From Kiritimatiellia bacterium (GTDB lineage: Bacteria; Verrucomicrobiota; Kiritimatiellia; RFP12; UBA1067), in contig JAFPDR010000119.1 of the NCBI GenBank assembly GCA_017389885.1, positions 1-8,860 of the forward strand: a stretch of 8,860 bases of DNA. Direction: 5' to 3'. How positions within the stretch are numbered: position 1 is the stretch's first letter; the number at the start of each line of letters is the position of its first letter. Of the stretch, positions 1 through 6,388 are shown one piece after another. The position numbers and the translations under genes were made by a program. Below the pieces are notes generated by a model. The model did no database searches and was not told the DNA's origin. It saw only the letters and a list, made by a program, of their open reading frames with translations.

Positions 1-921
1 ATACATTCCGTCCGCGAACTCGCGGTGGAAGACGGTCTCGAGCTTCGCCCTGAGGCGCGCCGCGAGGTCCGGTCCGTAGGTGCCTGCAACCACCGCGTCC
101 ACAGCCTCGCGGTACGCCTCGACGCACGTCTTCACGTAGTTGGCGTTGCGGGCGCGGCCCTCGATCTTGAAGGACGCGATGCCGGCCGCCATAAGCCTGT
201 CGACGAATCCGATCGAGCAGAGGTCCTTCGCCGAAAGCACGGTGTGCGGCTCGACCTCGAACGCGGTCTTCGCCTCGTGGACCGGATTGCCCTCCTTGTC
301 TACGTAGAGATCCACGGCCTGGACCTTGAACCTCCTGCGGCACGGCTGCACGCACTCGCCGCGGCAGGCGCTCTTGCCGAAGACGTCCTGGCTCATGAAG
401 CAGCGTCCGGACTCCGCGACGCACTGCGCGCCGTGCACGAAGCATTCGATCTCCGGCGCGTCGCCGAGCTCGTCGTGGATGCGCTTCACCTCGGCAAGCG
501 TGCATTCGCGCGCGAGCACGACGCGCGTCGCGCCCTGCTCCGCGAGGAACCTCGCGGCCACGGAGTTGGAGGTCGACATCTGGGTTGAGACGTGGAACGC
601 CGCGCCGTGCCTGCGGCAGAGGGATATGACGCCCCAGTCGGACACTATGAACGCGTCGACGTACGGCTTCGCCGCGACGATCGTGCGCTCCACCTCCTCG
701 ACCTCGCCCTCGAACATTATGGCGTTGAGCGCGAGGTAGCGCTTCACCTTCCCGCATCTGCGCGCGATCTCGGGAAGGTCCTCGGCCTTGAAGTTGACGC
801 CGCTGCGAGCGCGCATGTTGAACGTGCCCAGTCCGAAGTAGACCGCGTCAGCCCCTGCGTCTACCGCCGCCTGGAGGCACGTGAAGTCGCCTGCCGGCGC
901 GAGTATCTCCGGACGCTTCAT
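1..921 (-). CDS. U32-family peptidase-like protein (partial, C-terminus missing)
   Basis: The gene starts at the ATG at 921-919 and reads 307 codons to the left edge without a stop. It opens with MKRPEILAPAGDFTCLQAAV and a DAVYFG segment, the usual TIM-barrel start of U32 proteins. Residues 159-177 (ECFVHGAQC...SGRCFMS) match the U32 signature, with Gln166 where a hydrophobic residue is normal. Cys167, Cys174, a Cys-rich CRGECVQPC segment (186-194) and Cys235 (KDLC) are candidate ligands of the [4Fe-4S] cluster seen in this family. Known members (RlhA, TrhP, UbiU/V, YegQ) act in RNA or ubiquinone hydroxylation rather than proven proteolysis; the substrate here cannot be told. The visible end (VFHREFADGMY) is a conserved point before the C-terminal part, so roughly the last quarter is probably missing. 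The start lies one base after the ispF stop, with GGAG just upstream inside ispF, so it is probably cotranscribed and translationally coupled. Confidence 0.93.
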   Translation of the reverse strand, partial: MKRPEILAPAGDFTCLQAAVDAGADAVYFGLGTFNMRARSGVNFKAEDLPEIARRCGKVKRYLALNAIMFEGEVEEVERTIVAAKPYVDAFIVSDWGVISLCRRHGAAFHVSTQMSTSNSVAARFLAEQGATRVVLARECTLAEVKRIHDELGDAPEIECFVHGAQCVAESGRCFMSQDVFGKSACRGECVQPCRRRFKVQAVDLYVDKEGNPVHEAKTAFEVEPHTVLSAKDLCSIGFVDRLMAAGIASFKIEGRARNANYVKTCVEAYREAVDAVVAGTYGPDLAARLRAKLETVFHREFADGMY

Positions 922-922
922 G

Positions 923-1405
923 CTACTCCGCCTTCGATTCGCAGAGCAGCGCGACGGCATGGACGACTATGCCCTTCCCGGCGCCGACGTCGTCCATCCT
1001 CTCGTTCGTCTTGCCCTTGACGGAGACGCGTCCGATGCCCACGCCCATGAGCCCGGCGAGCGTGGAGCGGATGAGCTCGACGAACGGCCTCAGCTTCGGG
1101 CGCTCGCAGATGACGGTCGCGTCGACGTTCTCGATTTTATAGCCGGCGCCGCGCACCTCGTACACCGCCGCGCGGAGGAGCTCGGCGGAATCGGCGCCGC
1201 GCCACTTCTCGTCCGTGTCCGGAAAATGCGAGCCGATGTCGCCGAGCGCCGCCGCGCCGAAGAGCGCGTCGATCACCGCGTGTATGAGAACGTCTCCGTC
1301 GGAGTGGGCCTTCAGCCCCGCGCAGTCGGGAATCAGCACGCCTCCCAAGACAAGGGGCTTGCCCTCCTCGAAGACGTGCGAGTCGTATCCGAATCCGATG
1401 CGCAT
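923..1405 (-). CDS. ispF: 2-C-methyl-D-erythritol 2,4-cyclodiphosphate synthase
   Basis: IspF cyclises CDP-methylerythritol 2-phosphate to the 2,4-cyclodiphosphate with release of CMP, in the MEP route to isoprenoids in the cytosol. The 160-residue product has the normal family length. The metal-site residues are at their classical positions: Asp8 and His10 in GYDSH, and His42 after the AHSDGD stretch (33-38). DIGSHFPDTD (56-65), ICERPKL (99-105) and the CMP-binding loop KGKTNERM (130-137, with Thr133 and Glu135) are all present, so the enzyme looks functional. MRIGFGYDSH fixes the start at 1405. No Shine-Dalgarno sequence precedes it; the leader is the heptamer tract that follows dapA. The gene lies between dapA and the U32 gene, probably in one transcript. 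The usual partner ispD is not in the window. Confidence 0.97.
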   Translation of the reverse strand: MRIGFGYDSHVFEEGKPLVLGGVLIPDCAGLKAHSDGDVLIHAVIDALFGAAALGDIGSHFPDTDEKWRGADSAELLRAAVYEVRGAGYKIENVDATVICERPKLRPFVELIRSTLAGLMGVGIGRVSVKGKTNERMDDVGAGKGIVVHAVALLCESKAE

Positions 1406-1414
1406 GGGATGATA

Positions 1415-1484
1415 AAGTTAAAAGTTCAAAGTTCAAAGTTGAAGACCAACGACCAACGACCAACGACTAACGACTAACGACTAA
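1415..1484 (-). repeat. Ten-unit heptamer tandem tract between dapA and ispF
   Basis: Read on the minus strand, the tract is ten 7-base units in unbroken phase: three TTAGTCG, two TTGGTCG, one TTGGTCT, one TCAACTT, two TGAACTT and one TTAACTT. It supplies the last codons and stop of dapA (stop at 1476-1474) and ends nine bases before the ispF ATG. Because 7 is not a multiple of 3, the three TTAGTCG units place TAG in all three frames. The A/T-rich composition contrasts with the GC-rich genes around it. The role is unknown: it could be a simple-sequence repeat, a translation stop/restart spacer, or the trace of a mobile short repeat. Confidence 0.9.
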
Positions 1485-2355
1485 TCAAACCGAGGGAAGC
1501 CAGGGTCTCCTTCATGCGCGCGAGCTTCGCGTCGTCAGTCTCGCAGAGCGGAAGGCGGAACACCCTCTCGACCTTCTTCATGAGCCAGAGGGCCTCCTTC
1601 ACCATGACGGGGTTGACGTCGATGAAGAGGTCGTGGAAGAGCGGATAGTACTTCGCGTGGAGCGCGCGGGCCGCGGCGAAGTCGCCGGAGCGGGCGAGGC
1701 GCACCATGTCGCCCATCTCCTTCGGGATGACGTTGGACGCGACGGAGATCACGCCTTCGGCGCCGACGGATATCATCGGCAGCGCGAGCGAGTCGTCCCC
1801 CGAGAGGACCGTGAAGTCGGGAATCGCGTTCTTGATCGCGCTCACGCGGTCGACGGATCCCGCGGCCTCCTTGATCGCGACTACGTTCGGATGCTTCGCG
1901 AGGCGAACTACGACGTCGAGCGGAATCTCGCGCCCGGAGCGTCCCGGCACGTTGTAGAGGACGACGGGGAGACCGAGGTCGGCAACCGTCATGAAGTGGC
2001 GGTAGAGCCCTTCGGGGTTCGGCTTGTTGTAGTAGGGCGTGACCTGCAGGCAGGCATCCGCCCCGCCGTATCCGATGGCGGCCTTCGTGAGCGAAATCGC
2101 CTCGCTGGTGGAGTTCGCGCCGGTTCCCGCGATGATCGTGCACTTGCCGGCCGCGAACTCGATGGTCTTCTCGATGACCTTGTGGTGCTCCTCGTGCGAG
2201 AGGGTCGGGGACTCTCCGCTTGTGCCGACGGAGCAGATGCCCTCCACTCCGGCCGAAGTCTGCTCCTCGACGAGCGCCTTGAGCGCGCCGTAGTCGACGG
2301 ATCCGTCCTTTGCGAACGGCGTGACGAGCGCCGTGATTGTTCCTGAAATTTTCAT
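1474..2355 (-). CDS. dapA: 4-hydroxy-tetrahydrodipicolinate synthase
   Basis: DapA condenses pyruvate with aspartate semialdehyde, the first committed step to diaminopimelate and lysine. The product has 293 residues, the usual family length. The Schiff-base lysine is Lys162 (VVAIKEAAG). The catalytic tyrosines are in VTPYYNKPN (Tyr108/Tyr109) and VLYNVPGR (Tyr134), with Arg139 binding the substrate carboxylate. The proton-relay loop reads GTSGESPTL (44-52): Thr45 is kept but the following Thr is Ser46, a mild change. The ATG at 2355 (MKISGTITALVTPF) is preferred over an in-frame TTG at 2373, because the TTG lies next to the -10 element and would add residues the family lacks. The stop codon falls inside the heptamer tract. 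ispF and the U32 gene follow on the same strand. Confidence 0.97.
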   Translation of the reverse strand: MKISGTITALVTPFAKDGSVDYGALKALVEEQTSAGVEGICSVGTSGESPTLSHEEHHKVIEKTIEFAAGKCTIIAGTGANSTSEAISLTKAAIGYGGADACLQVTPYYNKPNPEGLYRHFMTVADLGLPVVLYNVPGRSGREIPLDVVVRLAKHPNVVAIKEAAGSVDRVSAIKNAIPDFTVLSGDDSLALPMISVGAEGVISVASNVIPKEMGDMVRLARSGDFAAARALHAKYYPLFHDLFIDVNPVMVKEALWLMKKVERVFRLPLCETDDAKLARMKETLASLGLISR

Positions 2356-2363
2356 GGCCGTAT

Positions 2364-2372
2364 AGTATACCA
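2364..2372 (-). promoter_or_regulatory. Extended -10 promoter of dapA
   Basis: On the minus strand this reads TGGTATACT, an extended -10 (TGn plus hexamer TATACT), preceded by ATT. The hexamer ends 8 bases before the dapA ATG, so a start site at the usual distance falls at or next to the start codon. No Shine-Dalgarno sequence fits in between. There is no convincing -35 hexamer. The element lies within the 40-bp gap after hisA, so dapA can be expressed apart from hisB-hisA. Confidence 0.7.
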
Positions 2373-2395
2373 AATTTCGGACGCCTCGGACGCGG

Positions 2396-3121
2396 CTAAA
2401 GCGCCGCGCGGTTCAGTTCGCGCAGGGTGGTGCGTCCGTCGTACAGCGCCTTCCCGACGATCGCCGCGCGCAGGTTCGCGCGCTCGAGCCCCTTCAGGTT
2501 CTCGACGTCGAACGGGGAGCTCACCCCGCCGGACGCCGTTATCTGGCACGTCGGCGCGGCGTCGCATATAGCCGCCATCTGCGTGAGGTTCGGCCCGCCG
2601 AGCATTCCGTCCGTCGCGGTGTCGGTGTAGATGATCGTCCGCGCGCCGGCCTTCGCGACCGCCGCGGCGAGCTCCGTCGCCTTCACCTGCGTCGTCTCGA
2701 CCCAGCCCTTCGTCTGGACGAATCCGTTGCGCGCGTCGATTCCGACGGCCACGCGCTCCCCGTAGAGCTCGAGCGCCTCGGAGAGGAACGCGGGGTCCTC
2801 GAGCGCGGCGGAGCCGATTATCGCGCGCGCGGCGCCCGCCTCGAGGACCGCGCGGAGGGAGTCCATGTCGCGTATCCCCCCTCCGACCTCGACTGGTCCG
2901 CCGAAGGCCTCGATTATCCTCGCTATCGTCTCGGCGTGGCGCGGCTCGCCCGCGAACGCACCGTCGAGATCGACGACGTGAAGCTCCTGCCCGCCCTGCG
3001 CGCGCCAGTCGCGCGCCTGCGCCGAGGGGTCGTCTCCGTAGACGGTGACGTCGTCCGCGCGCCCCTGCCTGAGGCGCACGCACTTGCCGTCCTTGAGGTC
3101 GATTGCCGGAAGTATCACCAT
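2396..3121 (-). CDS. hisA: ProFAR isomerase, histidine biosynthesis
   Basis: HisA carries out the Amadori rearrangement of N'-[(5'-phosphoribosyl)formimino]-AICAR ribonucleotide to its ribulosyl form, in the middle of the histidine pathway. The 241-residue product is a full-length TIM barrel starting MVILPAIDLKDGKCVRL. The catalytic acids are Asp8 and Asp129 (VAVGIDAR). TDTATDGMLGGPN (166-178), GGGIRD (80-85), SGGVSS (198-203) and IVGKALYDG (221-229) are the phosphate-binding and loop motifs of the family. The ATG at 3121 follows the hisB stop by one base, and AAGGGGG inside the 3' end of hisB is a good Shine-Dalgarno sequence about 8 bases upstream. A longer reading from 3169 only adds hisB-overlapping sequence. 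HisF, the homologous next enzyme, is less likely because the order of the loops and DGMLGGPN are HisA-like. Confidence 0.96.
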   Translation of the reverse strand: MVILPAIDLKDGKCVRLRQGRADDVTVYGDDPSAQARDWRAQGGQELHVVDLDGAFAGEPRHAETIARIIEAFGGPVEVGGGIRDMDSLRAVLEAGAARAIIGSAALEDPAFLSEALELYGERVAVGIDARNGFVQTKGWVETTQVKATELAAAVAKAGARTIIYTDTATDGMLGGPNLTQMAAICDAAPTCQITASGGVSSPFDVENLKGLERANLRAAIVGKALYDGRTTLRELNRAAL

Positions 3122-3122
3122 G

Positions 3123-3707
3123 TCAGATGACCCCCTTCGACGACGGCACGCCCTTTTCGTTCGGGTCAACGGCCTTCGCCTGCCTGAGGGCGCGGGCGAA
3201 GCTCTTGAAGAGCCCCTCGCACACGTGGTGCGCCTCGTCGCCGTATATCTGGCGGAGGTGGATGTTCGCGCGGGCCTCGACGGAGACGGCGCGGAAGAAC
3301 TCCTCGACGAGCTTGACCTCGAAGTCGCGCACGAACATGTGCTTCATCGCGCACTGCATCACGAGGAACGGACGCCCCCCGAGGTCGAGCGACGTCTCGC
3401 ACAGCGCCTCGTCCATCGGAATCGACGCGAAGCCGTAGCGCACGATGCCCTTCCTGTCGCCGAGCGCCTCGTTGAGCGCCTTGCCCAGCACAAGCCCGAC
3501 GTCCTCGACCGTATGGTGGTAGTCGACGTCTATGTCTCCATCGGCCTTCACGGTCAGGTCGACAAGCGCGTGCTTCTTGAAAAGCTCGAGCATGTGGTCG
3601 AAGAAGCCGATCCCGGTTTCGACGGACCCTTCGCCGGATCCGTCGAGGTTCAGCTCCAGCGATATCCTGGTTTCCTTGGTGTTGCGTTCAATCTTCGCAG
3701 TTCTCAT
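3123..3707 (-). CDS. hisB: Imidazoleglycerol-phosphate dehydratase
   Basis: This enzyme dehydrates imidazoleglycerol phosphate to imidazoleacetol phosphate in histidine synthesis. It has 194 residues and is the monofunctional form: there is no N-terminal histidinol-phosphatase domain, so that step needs another protein. Visible motifs are GFFDHMLELF (34-43), the metal ligands in YHHTVEDVG (63-71), SLDLGGRP (106-113), EFF (136-138) and GDEAHHVCEGLFKSFARAL (156-174), ending in the typical PSSKGVI tail. The open frame continues far upstream on this strand, but that part is a shadow of the 623-residue gene. MRTAKIERNTKETRI at 3707 is the family start and lies 7 bases after an extended -10 element. 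It is coupled to hisA downstream. Confidence 0.96.
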   Translation of the reverse strand: MRTAKIERNTKETRISLELNLDGSGEGSVETGIGFFDHMLELFKKHALVDLTVKADGDIDVDYHHTVEDVGLVLGKALNEALGDRKGIVRYGFASIPMDEALCETSLDLGGRPFLVMQCAMKHMFVRDFEVKLVEEFFRAVSVEARANIHLRQIYGDEAHHVCEGLFKSFARALRQAKAVDPNEKGVPSSKGVI

Positions 3708-3714
3708 GGCGCAA

Positions 3715-3723
3715 ATTATACCA
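3715..3723 (-). promoter_or_regulatory. Extended -10 promoter of hisB-hisA
   Basis: On the minus strand the element reads TGGTATAAT, a perfect -10 with an extended TG, preceded by ATT. Seven bases (TTGCGCC) separate it from the hisB ATG, predicting a leaderless transcript. TTCACC lies 17 bases upstream of the hexamer and is a 4-of-6 match to the -35 consensus, but it overlaps the hairpin listed at 3732-3751. Confidence 0.75.
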
Positions 3724-3731
3724 AATCCGCG

Positions 3732-3751
3732 CGCCGCGGTGAAGAGCGGCG
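3732..3751. terminator. Possible weak hairpin after the 623-residue gene
   Basis: CGCCGC (3732-3737) and GCGGCG (3746-3751) form a 6-bp stem with an 8-base loop. It starts four bases beyond the TAA of the 623-residue gene. No uridine run follows in the direction of transcription; only ATTTGG of the hisB promoter comes later. It may be a weak or factor-assisted terminator, or chance in GC-rich DNA. Confidence 0.25.
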
Positions 3752-3754
3752 GGC

Positions 3755-5626
3755 TTAATCGAGCTTGAGGAGGCGCGACATCGCGCCGGTGACCTTGAAC
3801 ATGGCGTTCTCGAAGTCGTCCTTCTTTGCCGGTACCGTCGCGCTCTCGACGGTCGACTCGCCCTGCTTGAGCTCGACCTCGATCGTGCCCCCGGAGCGCT
3901 TCACCGATATCGCGAACTCGACCTCCTCCTCCGGCGGCTCCTCGGGAGTCTCCTCGGGCGGGGTCTCCTCCGGCGGCTTCTCCTCCGGCGGCTTCTCCTC
4001 CTCGGGCTTCGGCTCGTTCATCTCCTCGAGTATGACCTTCGCGAGGAGCTCGATCTTGCGGCGCACGCTCGGGAAGAGCGCGCGGTGCTGCTCGGACGCG
4101 TTTGCGGGACGCTTCGCCTCGTCCGGCCAGAGCGTCTCGACGCGCGACTCGTCCCAGCGCTTCTCGACCTCGCCCGTGAGCAACCCGACTATGGCCTTTA
4201 GGTCCGGAGTCTTCGTCCAGAACTCGTCCCTGCGTCTGCGCGACTCCTCCAGGACCGCCGCGTGGCTCGCGTCCACGATCTGGTTCTGCGCGGCAATCGC
4301 GTTGCGCGCGACGTCGAACGCAGCGGCCACCCCGCTGTCCGCCCTGCGCTCCGCCTCCTCCATGAGCGGCCTCCCGCCGGACGCTCCGGCGAGCGCCTCC
4401 ATGCCCTTCTCGCCGCGCCACTCGCGCACCGCCTTCGCGTAGTCGCTCTTCGCCGCGACGGAGTCCGCGAGCTCCGGCGACGGACACCACGTGCCGTCCT
4501 CGAGAGCAGGCCAGGTCTCCGCGGCCTGCTTCGCCGCGGCCTCCGCGCGCGCCTCGCGCCACTTCGGGAGGACGTCCTTCTGCAGCTTCGACTCGACGGA
4601 CTTCCTCACGCGCTCGTCGCCAAGCCTCGCGGCGAGGTACTCCCTCAGCTCCGCGCGCTCGCCATCAGGCGCCTCCGCAACCGCGGCGTCAACCGAGGAC
4701 GCCTCGATCTGCGCGGCGTATGTGCCGCGGAAGAGCTTCTCGCTCTCGCCGGACTTCACGTGCGCCGCGGGGTTCTCCGCGATGACCTTCGCTATCGACT
4801 CGGCGCTGACCTCGAGAGACGCCGCGTCGATCCTGCGCTCGAGGCGCGAAAGCGTGCGGCGCTCGACGGCAGGCCCCACCGCGCGCTCGAAGGTGCCCGC
4901 GAAGACGCCCCACGACTTCGACGGATCCTCCGCCTTCGCGCGGCGCTCCCTGACGTTCTCCTCGAGGCGCGACTTCAGCTCCGCCGCGAGCTTCGACGGC
5001 GCGGCCGCGTCGCTTCTCGCGCGCATGAGGTACTCCGCCTGGCGCTTCTGCTCGCGGCGCGCGTCCTGTATGACCGGCTCCACGATGCGCTCGTTGATGA
5101 ACTGGCGGTTCTCCGTGAAGACCGGGGCCTTGCGCTCATTGAGGACTCCCTGGAGCATCTGCTCGCGCAGCTCCCAGTCCTCCTTCGAGTCGAAGTCCGC
5201 CTCGGCCGGACGCGTCGCGGAGACGATCGTCTTCGCCTGCGCCTCGACGGCGGCCTTGCGCTCCGCCGCGAACGCGGCCGCGAAGTGGCGGTCCGAGACA
5301 GCGGACGACTCGGCGTCGCCGAGGGACGTCTCGCCGGACTGCATCCCCAGCCGGTCGTCGATTGCGCGGACCTTCTCGGCGAACTGGCGCGCGGCCTCCG
5401 CGGCAAATACGCCGCGGCAGAGCCTCTCCGCCTCCGCGGGCTTCTCGTACGCCGCGGGGTCCGCGAGCATCGCGCGCTCGAGCGCGCCCGGCGCCGGACC
5501 CTTCTCGGACAGCTCGGCCTTCGCGCGCGAGACGGCGATGGCGCGCGCTCCGTCGCGCGCCGTCGCGTCGAACTCGGCGTTGCCGGACGAAAGCGTCGCG
5601 GCGAGGAGAACAGCAAGAATGCTCAT
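3755..5626 (-). CDS. Unknown exported Ala/Glu-rich helical protein with internal duplication
   Basis: I do not recognise this 623-residue protein. Residues 1-17 (MSILAVLLAATLSSGNA) look like a short signal peptide with an Ala-x-Ala-like cleavage site but no basic n-region. The bulk (about 20-540) is rich in Ala, Glu, Arg and Lys and is predicted by eye to be helical and partly coiled coil. Two segments resemble each other: residues 46-80 and 276-310 share PAAxxKxxExE(R/K)LxRGx(F/Y)AA. Residues 539-568 are a Pro/Glu linker of repeated KPPEE/TPPEE units, followed by a small C-terminal domain (569-623) with alternating hydrophobic residues suggesting beta strands, ending MSRLLKLD. The start is set by a GGAGGT Shine-Dalgarno six bases upstream and a 4-bp ATGA overlap with the preceding membrane-protein gene. 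The role is unknown; a periplasmic or envelope-spanning function together with that neighbour is inference. Long open frames on the opposite strand are composition artefacts. Confidence 0.85.
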   Translation of the reverse strand: MSILAVLLAATLSSGNAEFDATARDGARAIAVSRAKAELSEKGPAPGALERAMLADPAAYEKPAEAERLCRGVFAAEAARQFAEKVRAIDDRLGMQSGETSLGDAESSAVSDRHFAAAFAAERKAAVEAQAKTIVSATRPAEADFDSKEDWELREQMLQGVLNERKAPVFTENRQFINERIVEPVIQDARREQKRQAEYLMRARSDAAAPSKLAAELKSRLEENVRERRAKAEDPSKSWGVFAGTFERAVGPAVERRTLSRLERRIDAASLEVSAESIAKVIAENPAAHVKSGESEKLFRGTYAAQIEASSVDAAVAEAPDGERAELREYLAARLGDERVRKSVESKLQKDVLPKWREARAEAAAKQAAETWPALEDGTWCPSPELADSVAAKSDYAKAVREWRGEKGMEALAGASGGRPLMEEAERRADSGVAAAFDVARNAIAAQNQIVDASHAAVLEESRRRRDEFWTKTPDLKAIVGLLTGEVEKRWDESRVETLWPDEAKRPANASEQHRALFPSVRRKIELLAKVILEEMNEPKPEEEKPPEEKPPEETPPEETPEEPPEEEVEFAISVKRSGGTIEVELKQGESTVESATVPAKKDDFENAMFKVTGAMSRLLKLD

Positions 5627-6330
5627 GGCAGTACCTCCGAGCCTGTTGCTTCCGCAACAAGCCTTAGCGATTTGCTGCGGAGCGCGTCCGCAAGCGCACC
5701 TGGATCGGAAATCCCGCCGAGGGACGAGGGGTCATCGATCCACTGGCGCTGAAGCCTCGCGGCGAGAGCGCGCTGCACCCCGCGCGCGTCGAGCCTTACC
5801 TGCTCGACTCCGCGGACTACCTCTCCGTCGAGCCACGCGAGCTCGTCCTCCGTGAGGGCCCCCTCGGAGAGCCCCGCCTCCGCGAGGACGTTCGTCTTCC
5901 AGCCCGCGGCGAGGGAACCGGCGTCACGGTAGTCGGCATACGCCGCGGCGGAGCCGGACGAGAACGCGGCCTTCGCGGCGGGCGCGAGCTCGATCCTCCC
6001 GCCCTTCACGTGCTCGTCTGCGTCGAACGAGCGGCGCCCGTCGGTCCCCTGCGTCATGAGCGCGTTCAGCCCGTACTTCACCCTGTGGTCCTCCGCGACC
6101 TTCTCGAGCGCGAGCACGAGCTTCTGCCGGTTGACCTCGAGTATCTCCTCCGCGCGCTCCTTCTTCGACGTCTCGACGAAGATGAAGTACGCGATCATGA
6201 AGACCATAAGAAGCGCGAACACGACCTGCAGGAGCAGTCCCTGAAGGTCGTCCGTCGTCGCACGCCGCGACGAATCCCCGCCGGCAAGTCGCATAAGCGC
6301 AAGCCTGTCGGACTCTGGCAAATTTCCCAT
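5623..6330 (-). CDS. Unknown single-pass membrane protein, TolR/MotB-like N-terminus
   Basis: I cannot assign this 235-residue protein to a family with confidence. A short polar N-terminus (1-28) is followed by one strongly hydrophobic segment (about 29-52, LQGLLLQVVFALLMVFMIAYFIF) and then a charged, helical stretch (53-85, ETSKKERAEEILEVNRQKL...). The rest is soluble and Ala/Glu/Arg-rich. The topology is probably N-in with a large extracytoplasmic part. The Asp27-Asp28-Leu start of the membrane segment recalls the ion-channel helix of TolR/ExbD/MotB proteins, but no other motif of those families is clear and no TolQ/MotA-like partner is present, so this is only a hint. The ATG at 6330 lies 7 bases after an extended -10. 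The last codons carry the GGAGGT that drives the next gene, and the stop overlaps that gene's start as ATGA. A longer reading frame extending toward 7587 is a shadow of the regulator. Confidence 0.85.
   Translation of the reverse strand: MGNLPESDRLALMRLAGGDSSRRATTDDLQGLLLQVVFALLMVFMIAYFIFVETSKKERAEEILEVNRQKLVLALEKVAEDHRVKYGLNALMTQGTDGRRSFDADEHVKGGRIELAPAAKAAFSSGSAAAYADYRDAGSLAAGWKTNVLAEAGLSEGALTEDELAWLDGEVVRGVEQVRLDARGVQRALAARLQRQWIDDPSSLGGISDPGALADALRSKSLRLVAEATGSEVLP
5633..5638 (-). promoter_or_regulatory. Strong Shine-Dalgarno of the 623-residue gene
   Basis: GGAGGT on the minus strand lies six bases before the ATG at 5626-5624, inside the last codons of the membrane-protein gene. It is the best ribosome binding site in the window. 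It shows that this organism uses Shine-Dalgarno initiation for a gene inside an operon, in contrast to the promoter-proximal genes. Confidence 0.8.
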
Positions 6331-6337
6331 GTCGCAT

Positions 6338-6346
6338 ATTCTACCA
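6338..6346 (-). promoter_or_regulatory. Extended -10 promoter of the unknown two-gene operon
   Basis: On the minus strand this reads TGGTAGAAT (TGn plus TAGAAT). The hexamer ends 7 bases before the ATG at 6330, so a leaderless mRNA is predicted. No -35 match is seen. Confidence 0.65.
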
Positions 6347-6379
6347 TATTTCCCCCGCGTGGCGCCATCGGCGATTTTA

Positions 6380-6388
6380 TGGTAGAAT
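6380..6388 (+). promoter_or_regulatory. Extended -10 promoter of the XylR-like gene
   Basis: TGGTAGAAT on the plus strand is identical to the opposing promoter. Here the hexamer ends 17 bases before the ATG, leaving room for a leader of roughly ten bases that contains GGGAAG and CGGA. This is the one promoter of the five that does not predict a leaderless transcript. Confidence 0.6.

Noticed and set aside
25..1020. Plus-strand open frames over the U32 gene.
   Set aside because: They are compositional shadows without motifs. The minus strand encodes a clear U32 protein through the whole region.
1415..1484. The heptamer tract as a CRISPR array or an insertion-sequence end.
   Set aside because: The period is 7 bases with no spacers, there is no cas or transposase gene nearby, and no inverted terminal repeats or target duplication are seen.
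3708..4562. An N-terminal extension of hisB by about 285 codons, which might suggest a fusion protein.
   Set aside because: The extra part is Arg/Gly-rich shadow sequence of the 623-residue gene. The family start MRTAKIERNTKE lies directly after a perfect extended -10.
4262..5855. Two long plus-strand open frames (496 and 454 codons) opposite the 623-residue gene.
   Set aside because: They are dominated by Arg/Leu or Ser/Ala/Arg with no recognisable motif, as expected from GC-rich antisense frames. The minus-strand gene has a strong Shine-Dalgarno sequence, an ATGA overlap, a signal-like N-terminus and an internal domain repeat.
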